Below, piece by piece: positions 22,183-27,829 of a DNA stretch of 27,829 bases. Made by a program: the position numbers and the translations under genes. Position 1 is the first letter of the stretch. Each line of letters starts with the position of its first letter. Source of the stretch: a virus; IMG/VR virus record IMGVR_UViG_3300036832_000374, positions 1-27,829 of that record; one strand, 5' to 3'. The notes below the pieces were generated by a model. It did no database searches, was not told the DNA's origin, and saw only the letters and a program-made list of their open reading frames with translations.

Positions 22183-22513
22183 GCTTCAGCCGCACGAGAA
22201 AGACCCCTATGCCATCGTCAGCACGGTCAACGAGCTGGTCGATGGCCGCTCCAACAATGTCGGTTCGAAGGGAAATATTGGCTCGTCACAGTTTAATGCC
22301 GTGACGCTGACGCCGGGTGCAACGACAACATCTGTCATTTTTGCGACGGCATCGGTGACATCCATGGTGTCGCTCACTCCGCGAACGGCGAATGCTGCAG
22401 CAGCAATACCGACAACTTATGTCTCATCGAATCTCAATGGCAGTTTCATTCTCACCCACCTAAACAATGCACAAGTCGACCGCACATTCGATTTCGCAGT
22501 CGTCGGAGGTTAG
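22172..22513 (+). CDS. Small beta-rich virion protein
   Basis: A 113-residue protein. After a basic start (MARRLQPHEKDPYAIVSTVNELVDGRSNNVG) comes a low-charge beta domain with F-N-A-V-T-L-T-P-G-A-T-T-T-S-V, M-V-S-L-T-P-R-T-A-N-A-A-A-A and S-F-I-L-T-H-L-N-N-A-Q-V-D-R-T-F-D-F-A-V-V-G-G. This pattern (V-T-L-x-x-G-A-T-T-T, then T-A-N-A-A-A, then a T-H-x-N-N-A strand) recurs in small phage proteins next to tail genes. ATG 22172 was chosen for the GAGGTGA six bases upstream; the frame is open to 22109. It overlaps the previous gene by 11 bases. A trimeric tail or fibre component is likely but not shown. Confidence 0.65.
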   Translation: MARRLQPHEKDPYAIVSTVNELVDGRSNNVGSKGNIGSSQFNAVTLTPGATTTSVIFATASVTSMVSLTPRTANAAAAIPTTYVSSNLNGSFILTHLNNAQVDRTFDFAVVGG

Positions 22514-22922
22514 GCTTTCGCTTATCCCTTCGCGATATATCGACGGCGTTTGGCCATTCGCAGAAGCGTTTCTCTTGCGTTCATACCGACGCACCGACCA
22601 GAACATTCCAATTGGTCTACGCGATGAGCTGCGCGACGGCCGGCGGCAGCTCTGGACGATCACACAAGGGGACGTGACAATTGTCGCCGCAGGCGTTACT
22701 TCTGTCTTCGCGTTGCGGTCGGGCTTCGCACTGAAAATCGAACACCTCGGCGGCGGTTCAATGCGGCAATGGTTGCCTCTGCTCAAGGAGCTGGAGGCTT
22801 ACGCCCGAGACCGAGGCTGCAAGAAGCTGACATGGGAAGGCAGGAGCGGCTGGCAGCGGCTGCTTCCTGACTACCGGGTGTCAGCGGTGGTAATGGAAAA
22901 GAGGCTCGACGCCGATGGGTAG
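22467..22922 (+). CDS. GNAT-like protein
   Basis: A 151-residue protein resembling small GNAT-fold proteins of podoviruses: an N-terminal strand and helix (V-R-L-S-L-I-P, V-W-P-F-A-E-A-F-L), a central strand pair (R-Q-L-W-T-I, V-T-I-V-A-A-G-V-T-S-V), then W-L-P-L-L-K-E-L-E-A-Y-A-R-D-R-G-C-K-K-L-T-W-E-G-R-x-G-W and a final L-P-D-Y-R-V-S-A-V-V-M-E-K-R-L. The helix, 'GC' strand and final EKxL strand are as in acetyltransferases, but the usual Q/R-x-x-G-x-G/A acetyl-CoA loop is not evident, so enzyme activity is doubtful. The start overlaps the previous gene by 47 bases with a weak ribosome site, and the end overlaps the next by eight. Confidence 0.6.
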   Translation: MHKSTAHSISQSSEVRLSLIPSRYIDGVWPFAEAFLLRSYRRTDQNIPIGLRDELRDGRRQLWTITQGDVTIVAAGVTSVFALRSGFALKIEHLGGGSMRQWLPLLKELEAYARDRGCKKLTWEGRSGWQRLLPDYRVSAVVMEKRLDADG

Positions 22923-24048
22923 CAGCTCACCAGCTACAACTACGCAACAGCAAAACACGACAACGACCGCTAATCCATGGGCAGCCGCGACGCCGCTGCT
23001 GAACAATCTGATTGGCGGCTATACCGGTGTCAACCCTGCCGTGACGCCGGGGCAAGCGCAGGCCGGTCAGAATTTGACGACTGCGGCAGCTGGCATCCCG
23101 AACCTGACGCCGCAAGCCACCCAATCGGTTCAGCAGCTATTCCAGAATGCCGGGATGATTCCGGCTGCCTATCAGCAGACGCAGCAGAACCTCAGTCCGA
23201 TCGCTGGCGCCAATCTCAATCCATTTCAGACCCCCGGTTTCTCGGATGCTCTGGCCAAGGTGAATCAAGACGCCCTCAATGCAGTAAAAGGCGTCTATGC
23301 CGGCAGCGGACGCTCGCCATCGGGTGCAGGTGATTTCGGAAAGACATTTGCTCAGGCTGTTCTGCCGCAAGAGGCAGCCGCGGTTTCTGGCCAGTACAAT
23401 CAGAACGTTGGCAATGTGCTCAGTGCTCAGCAAATGCTGCAGAACGCTGGTATCAACACCGCGCAGGGGATGGGCAACGTCAGCATGCAGGCGCTGCAGC
23501 AGGCCGGGCTATTGCCGAGCCTAGCGATGGGACCGGCGGCGCAGCAACTGAATGCGGCAAACATAGTGCAGGGGCAGCCGGTGCAAAACCTCAATGCGCT
23601 GTTGCAGCCGGGCGCCGTTCTCGGCGGCTTGGGTGGCACCACGACAGGCACGGGCTATTCTACCGGCCAGCAGATGCCAGCCAACAATCCGCTGATGAAT
23701 GTTCTCGGCGGTGTGAGTGCAGGTGCGGGATTGCTCGGTGCCTTGGGCGGCAGCGGAGGCATCATGAGCCTAGCGCCTTTGCTAGCGATGTCCGATCGGC
23801 GCCTGAAGACTAACATCAAGGACATCGGCCGCACGCACGATAACCAGAAGATTTACAGCTATCGCTTCAAGGCGGGCGGGCCGCCGCAGATCGGCATGAT
23901 GGCGGATGAGATCGCGAAGAAGATGCCTGAAGCAGTTGTGACCGGACCAGACGGCATGAAGGCTGTGCGCTACGATCTCGCAACGCGCAAAGCCGCCAAA
24001 ATGGGAATGCTGTCCGCGAGACAGGCGCCACAGCAAGAAGCCGCATAG
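22915..24048 (+). CDS. Gln/Ala-rich virion protein with S74 chaperone domain
   Basis: A 377-residue protein. Residues 1-280 are rich in Gln, Asn, Ala and Gly with helical stretches (L-T-P-Q-A-T-Q-S-V-Q-Q-L-F-Q-N-A-G) and a hydrophobic glycine-zipper piece at 255-290 (VLGGVSAGAGLLGALGG). The C-terminus from S293 is an intramolecular chaperone/peptidase S74 domain: S-D-R-R-L-K-T-N-I-K-D-I-G, Y-S-Y-R-F-K, I-G-M-M-A-D-E-I and V-x-Y-D-L-A-T. In endosialidase-type fibres this domain helps trimers form and then cuts itself off at the S-D site, with the Ser/Lys pair (S293, K298) acting. Here it is attached to a helical protein, not a beta fibre. Start ATG overlaps the previous gene by eight bases. 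Confidence 0.75.
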   Translation: MGSSSPATTTQQQNTTTTANPWAAATPLLNNLIGGYTGVNPAVTPGQAQAGQNLTTAAAGIPNLTPQATQSVQQLFQNAGMIPAAYQQTQQNLSPIAGANLNPFQTPGFSDALAKVNQDALNAVKGVYAGSGRSPSGAGDFGKTFAQAVLPQEAAAVSGQYNQNVGNVLSAQQMLQNAGINTAQGMGNVSMQALQQAGLLPSLAMGPAAQQLNAANIVQGQPVQNLNALLQPGAVLGGLGGTTTGTGYSTGQQMPANNPLMNVLGGVSAGAGLLGALGGSGGIMSLAPLLAMSDRRLKTNIKDIGRTHDNQKIYSYRFKAGGPPQIGMMADEIAKKMPEAVVTGPDGMKAVRYDLATRKAAKMGMLSARQAPQQEAA

Positions 24049-24057
24049 GAGATCACG

Positions 24058-24591
24058 ATGCCAGCACCTCCGCCATTCCAGATGACGCCGCTGCAGTTCG
24101 CACAGTCACCGACGCTGAACTCGCAGTTTCCGGCGCTGGCGAAAAGTCTCGCCGGTCTGAGGCTCGGGAATATTCCGCAGCAGCCGCCAGCCGTTGCGCC
24201 GGGTAGTGCAGTCCCGGGTGCTACCGGACCGACATCTGTCGGCGGTCCTGCCGGTTCTACGCCACTCGTGGCACCCGGAGTGCAGGCGCCGAATCCCGGG
24301 GCCAATGTCGGGCAGGCATCCAGTCCATTTGCCGGACCGGTGCAGCCCGGGCAGCCGCAGCCTGCACCATCGGGGATAATGGATGCCATCAAGGGTATGA
24401 CACCGCCGCAGATACTGAGCTGGCTGCAGAACACCAGTACGCCCAACATTGCCCGGACCCTCATGCCCAACGTAAGCATGCCGGGTGCGCCGGCTCAGGT
24501 ACCGGGTGGTGTTGCGGGCACGGCAGCGCTGACTGGCGCCGGAATGCTGCCGGCCGACATGACGAATCCGTATGGAGGCCAGAGTGCCTGA
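24058..24591 (+). CDS. Pro/Gly-rich hypothetical virion protein
   Basis: A 177-residue protein of low complexity, with AGGAG just before the ATG. Residues 1-35 form a possible amphipathic helix (LQFAQSPTLNSQFPALAKSLAGL); 36-108 are Pro, Gly, Ala and Val-rich and disordered; 109-135 are helical (IMDAIKGMTPPQILSWLQN); the end is again Gly/Ala/Pro-rich. There is no recognised family. It lies between two larger proteins of similar make-up, and its last eight bases overlap the start of the next gene. Likely a minor internal or tail-associated virion protein, by context only. Confidence 0.6.
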   Translation: MPAPPPFQMTPLQFAQSPTLNSQFPALAKSLAGLRLGNIPQQPPAVAPGSAVPGATGPTSVGGPAGSTPLVAPGVQAPNPGANVGQASSPFAGPVQPGQPQPAPSGIMDAIKGMTPPQILSWLQNTSTPNIARTLMPNVSMPGAPAQVPGGVAGTAALTGAGMLPADMTNPYGGQSA

Positions 24592-26596
24592 TCTGTCTAA
24601 TGGCGATCTGCTTGAGAGCATCATCCGACGATCGATGATGCCGGCGGGACCGGGCGATATTCCTGCTGGCATCGGTGATCCTAACGAGCCAGTGCAGCCG
24701 GGTGTGACGCCGGGTTCGTGGCTCGATCGGCAGACGCGCAAGAAAAAGCAAATGCCGTGGGACGCGCCTCCAGCTCCGGCGCCACAGGGCTTTGGGGTAC
24801 AGGGAAGCTGGGATGCTGGCGCGCCTCCGGCAGCACCGGAGTGGGGCGCTGGCGCCGGCATGCTGGCACCGGGTATCGGCGGGCTCGGCAATATGAATCC
24901 GGCGGTGACGACGGCTCCGACCAATCCGCTTGACCCGAATTATGCCCCGCCGGCTTCGACCGCGAGCCAGCTGCAGGACTTGGTGAGGCCGAGCACAAGC
25001 ACACCCGATCGAGTGCCACTGCCCACTCCTCGGCCCGATGTGCCAGATGTCGCTACTCCAGCGGAGGCAGGACTGCCGCGGGAACGGCCAGCCGAAGCTC
25101 CGCAACGCGAGGCAGATGGCCAGCCAGCCGCGATACCGCGTGAGGTCAATGGCCAACCCACAGTGATGGGAGGTGCCACTAATCAGGCCGGGATGCTTCC
25201 GAGCATTGGCGATATCGGCAGCCGCATCATGCAGGGATTAGGTGCTCATTCGAACCTGTTGCTGGCGTTGGGTGCTGGATTCGCTGGTGCGCCCAATATC
25301 GGGCAAGGCATCTCGCGTGCGGCTGCGGCGGCCATTCCGGCAGGGCAGGCCGACATTCAACAGCAACTAATGATGGGCAATCAAGGGGCAGCCTACAATG
25401 CGCTGATTGCTGCTGGTGTACCGCCGAATCTTGCCCGGATAGGTGCGACGGACAAGGAGGTCATGAAGAACCTGCTTGGTACCTACGTCAATCCGAAGAT
25501 GGAGATCAAGGAGGTCAAGACCGAAACGCCGCTTGGTACGCAAACGAGGCTATATGCAGTCGACCCACTTGGTCGCAGGCCAACGGTTGATGTCCAAACC
25601 GGTCAGCAGGTTGGTCCGGGTTACGCGGGTGGCGGTGTCGCAGGCGCTCCGCCCGGAACGCCCGGTTCGCAGGTGACTGGGATAGGTGGCGCTGCTGTGC
25701 CTCCCGGCACTGACATACAGAGGAGCGCAGCTGGTCAGGCGCTCAACGATGCCATGGGCGGCAAGCTGCCTGCGGATGCGATGGACAAGTACTGGCAGGC
25801 CGCGCAGCTACCATACAATTATGACCCCGAAACCAACCGCGACGAGACTTTTCTGAAAACGCTCGACCCGATCACGGGCAAGGCAGTCAAGGACATTGCC
25901 GATGGCAAGCTGCCGGGAACGGGGCGCAACCTGCAGAAATTGATGCCGCTGGTGTCGCGCTATGAAAACGGCTTCGACAATGTCCGCTATCAGGCTCGGC
26001 AGGGACTGGAGAAATATTATTATGGCGGCGGCAAAGGCGGCGATCAGCTGCGGGCCGCCAACACTGCGATCGACCACGGCGTCAAGCTGGAGAAGGCGAT
26101 CAACGATCTCCATAATTTCTCGACGATGCCCGGCTTTTTAAACAAAGCTACCGGCAAGGTTTCGGAGCAATACAACAAGCAATATCAGGATGCGCTGGCG
26201 CGGTTCAGATTCCACAAGGAGGTTTTTTCGAGAGAGATGGATATGGCGCTCACCGGCAAGTCGACTGTGAGTGGTCAGAATGAAATGAGAAGCAGGTTCG
26301 GAGATTATGCGAGTCCGGTCACTAACCGGGCAGCCCTGTATCAGGCAATGGGTGATCTGCAGGACCGTGTCAATGAACACGAGAACAGCTACCGCACCGG
26401 TATGGGCAAAAAGGGCCAGCAATTCACAGACATGCTGACGCAGCGCGGCGCAATGAACACGATGTTGCAAAACGATGCCGCGACCGGACGTCCATTGTCT
26501 GGTGGTGCGCGGGCACAGGCTCCGGCAGCCGCTGCACCACAGGCACGTCCTCCGGGTGTCTATAATTTTGACGCGAATGGGAATCCTGTTCAATGA
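24584..26596 (+). CDS. Large Pro/Gly/Ala-rich internal virion candidate
   Basis: A 670-residue protein. I prefer the GTG at 24584, since GGAGG (24574-24578) lies five bases upstream; the ATG at 24572 lacks a ribosome site and is the alternative. Residues 1-200 are disordered Pro/Ala-rich. Residues 205-260 hold a hydrophobic glycine-zipper segment (LLLALGAGFAGAPNIGQGI). Residues 300-380 are beta-like. Residues 390-630 are a helical domain with L-P-Y-N-Y-D-P-E-T-N, Y-E-N-G-F-D-N-V-R-Y-Q-A-R, A-A-N-T-A-I-D-H-G-V-K-L and F-H-K-E-V-F-S-R-E-M-D. The last type occurs in hypothetical phage proteins after the tail hub, of unknown function. Its layout fits a protein ejected into or across the membrane. 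It ends in an ATGA overlap. Confidence 0.65.
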   Translation: MPDLSNGDLLESIIRRSMMPAGPGDIPAGIGDPNEPVQPGVTPGSWLDRQTRKKKQMPWDAPPAPAPQGFGVQGSWDAGAPPAAPEWGAGAGMLAPGIGGLGNMNPAVTTAPTNPLDPNYAPPASTASQLQDLVRPSTSTPDRVPLPTPRPDVPDVATPAEAGLPRERPAEAPQREADGQPAAIPREVNGQPTVMGGATNQAGMLPSIGDIGSRIMQGLGAHSNLLLALGAGFAGAPNIGQGISRAAAAAIPAGQADIQQQLMMGNQGAAYNALIAAGVPPNLARIGATDKEVMKNLLGTYVNPKMEIKEVKTETPLGTQTRLYAVDPLGRRPTVDVQTGQQVGPGYAGGGVAGAPPGTPGSQVTGIGGAAVPPGTDIQRSAAGQALNDAMGGKLPADAMDKYWQAAQLPYNYDPETNRDETFLKTLDPITGKAVKDIADGKLPGTGRNLQKLMPLVSRYENGFDNVRYQARQGLEKYYYGGGKGGDQLRAANTAIDHGVKLEKAINDLHNFSTMPGFLNKATGKVSEQYNKQYQDALARFRFHKEVFSREMDMALTGKSTVSGQNEMRSRFGDYASPVTNRAALYQAMGDLQDRVNEHENSYRTGMGKKGQQFTDMLTQRGAMNTMLQNDAATGRPLSGGARAQAPAAAAPQARPPGVYNFDANGNPVQ

Positions 26597-27829
26597 CCAT
26601 CACCATCAATGGACCTGATGGTTCGACGTTCAATTTTCCGGACGGCACGACAGATGACATCATTGGAAGGGCGGTGAGGAATCACTATGGCACGACGCAG
26701 GCTGCAGCGCCTGCGGCTCCAGCCACTCCAGCTGCGCCACCGATCGCTCCGGGCGACCCTCGATTTACTCCAATGGCATTGGAAGCAAAGCAGGCCATCC
26801 GCGGCTTTCTACCGGGCATTGGTCCCCTCGTCTCGGACAGAGGCAGTGCAGCATTGTCTGCGCTGGCCCAGCCTCTGAGCGGTGCGGGTACGACTGCCCC
26901 AACATTCCGGCAGCGCTATGCCCAGAATCTGGCGCAAGAGACCTCGGCGCGTGAGGCTTATGAGGCTGCACATCCGCTGCGCAGTGCGGCAATTCAAGGC
27001 GCGTCTGGCACGGTGGGGCTTCTCGCGGGCGGCGGTCTCATTCCGGGAGCCGCCACCGCACTGGGTATGACGGGGCGGCTGGCTACTGCCATACCGAGAG
27101 CAGCTGCCAGCGGGGCCGTGCTGGGAGCTGCAGACATAGCTGCTCGCGGTGGCGACCCGACGCAGGGTGCCATTGGAGGGGCTTTGACCGGAGCAGCCGG
27201 ACCACTGATCGGCAAAGGCGCCGGCATGGTCTGGGATGCGGCGCGTGGCGCGATGCGCCCGATATCGGACGTTCCAGAGCGCTTCCTGCCGCAACCGGTC
27301 GCTGGCGTGAATGTGCCGGTTCGCGAATCTGTCCTGACGCGCGATCTTCCGACAGCTCGTGAAGAGCAGATCATGCTCAAGGGTGAGGGTGTGCCGACTG
27401 CGGTGCAGGCCGAGCAGGCGACCACTGATGCGATGCGGCAGGCCCACGCCAATCTTGCCACGCAGATGGACCCGACTGGTCAAGCTGCCGCCACTCAAGC
27501 TGCCGGCGTTCATCCGCTTGGCTCGGCGGTCGATGATCTAGTGGCGCAGGAACAGCAGCGAGCCTCTGCTGAGGTGGCGCGTTTGGTCGGTGCTCGGCAG
27601 GATACGGCGCAATTACGGACCGACGTCGGCGGAGGCGTTCAGGGGCCTATGTCAGTTGCGGACGTAGGCACATCGACCGGACAACGCATTCGCGATCTTT
27701 TTGCCGGAGCACGGGCGGCGACGCGCGCAGCCTATGGCGCGGCAGCCAGTGTGCCGGCGACCTACAATCCGCGATATCTGATCAATGCCGGTACCACCAT
27801 CCGCGATGCATTGAATAATCTGCCCGGGG
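26593..27829 (+). CDS. Large virion protein, 3' end cut by window edge
   Basis: The frame runs open from ATG 26593 to the last base (at least 412 residues, no stop). It starts with a small beta-like module, M-T-I-T-I-N-G-P-D-G-S-T-F-N-F-P-D-G-T-T followed by D-I-I-G-R-A-V-R-N-H-Y-G, a type of N-terminus seen on many large phage and prophage proteins. An Ala/Pro linker follows, then hydrophobic Gly/Ala-rich helices at about 130-160 and 170-205 (G-L-L-A-G-G-G-L-I-P-G-A, G-A-I-G-G-A-L-T-G-A-A-G-P-L-I-G), then Ala/Gln-rich helical sequence. The hydrophobic pieces suggest membrane interaction during DNA ejection. Function beyond that is unknown. ATGA overlap with the preceding gene. Confidence 0.7.
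   Translation, partial: MTITINGPDGSTFNFPDGTTDDIIGRAVRNHYGTTQAAAPAAPATPAAPPIAPGDPRFTPMALEAKQAIRGFLPGIGPLVSDRGSAALSALAQPLSGAGTTAPTFRQRYAQNLAQETSAREAYEAAHPLRSAAIQGASGTVGLLAGGGLIPGAATALGMTGRLATAIPRAAASGAVLGAADIAARGGDPTQGAIGGALTGAAGPLIGKGAGMVWDAARGAMRPISDVPERFLPQPVAGVNVPVRESVLTRDLPTAREEQIMLKGEGVPTAVQAEQATTDAMRQAHANLATQMDPTGQAAATQAAGVHPLGSAVDDLVAQEQQRASAEVARLVGARQDTAQLRTDVGGGVQGPMSVADVGTSTGQRIRDLFAGARAATRAAYGAAASVPATYNPRYLINAGTTIRDALNNLPG

Noticed and set aside
22172-22922. A frameshift joining the beta-rich protein and the GNAT-like protein
   Set aside because: Each has a complete fold pattern and its own start; the 47-base overlap is longer than usual but no slippery sequence is evident.

Overview
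This window is a contiguous stretch of the late, structural half of a tailed-phage genome (free phage, prophage or metagenomic contig). All 33 gene calls lie on the + strand, packed head to tail with start/stop overlaps (ATGA, GTGA, TGATG) and purine-rich ribosome binding sites. The gene set is podovirus-like: a P22-type portal, an N4-gp56-family major capsid protein, a head-tail adaptor, a gp10-like tail hub, then a run of very large Ala/Gly/Pro/Gln-rich virion proteins. There is no tape measure, sheath or major tail tube gene. The GC-rich coding style, the HiPIP-like and DUF6582-like small proteins and the 'GHNQPP' linker suggest an alphaproteobacterial (rhizobial-type) host. This is inference; no host gene is present.

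Layout. (1) 1-2324: small genes, including an acidic protein, a 40-aa single-TM protein, a Gly/Pro-rich protein, a protein with nine HPI repeats, a DUF6582-like protein, a zinc-ribbon-like protein, a basic protein and a HiPIP-like cysteine protein. Three of these share a C-terminal F-G-[ST]-L-x-x-[DE] tail. (2) 2330-3793: a LamG-like protein whose C-terminal domain is repeated as the next free-standing gene. (3) 3790-5594: a winged-helix-like protein (small terminase candidate) coupled to the terminase large subunit. (4) 5596-12951: two small proteins, portal, one small protein, scaffold candidate, a two-TM protein, an HNH-AP2 endonuclease gene inserted before the capsid gene, major capsid protein and a decoration candidate. 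(5) 13014-15979: membrane-anchored beta protein, adaptor, tail hub. (6) 15979-27829: internal or ejected virion protein candidates, among them a 649-aa protein with a DNA-glycosylase-like segment, a 1417-aa multidomain 'polyvalent' protein with an ADP-ribosyltransferase-like C-terminus, a beta protein, a GNAT-like protein, a protein with a C-terminal S74 chaperone domain, and three Pro/Gly/Ala-rich proteins, the last cut by the window edge.

How it fits together. Terminase packages DNA through the portal into a shell built from capsid protein on the scaffold. Adaptor and hub close the head and form the short tail. The large proteins after the hub are where short-tailed phages usually encode proteins ejected with the DNA, and their domain content (ART-like, HDxxGH-type metal site, glycosylase-like) fits an injected effector role. 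The most unusual signals are the shared C-terminal tails of three small proteins, the matching N- and C-termini of the two tandem large proteins around different centres, a possible overlapping gene inside the 1417-aa gene, and a three-way-junction RNA element at 1380-1440. No integrase, repressor, replication, tRNA or CRISPR feature was found.
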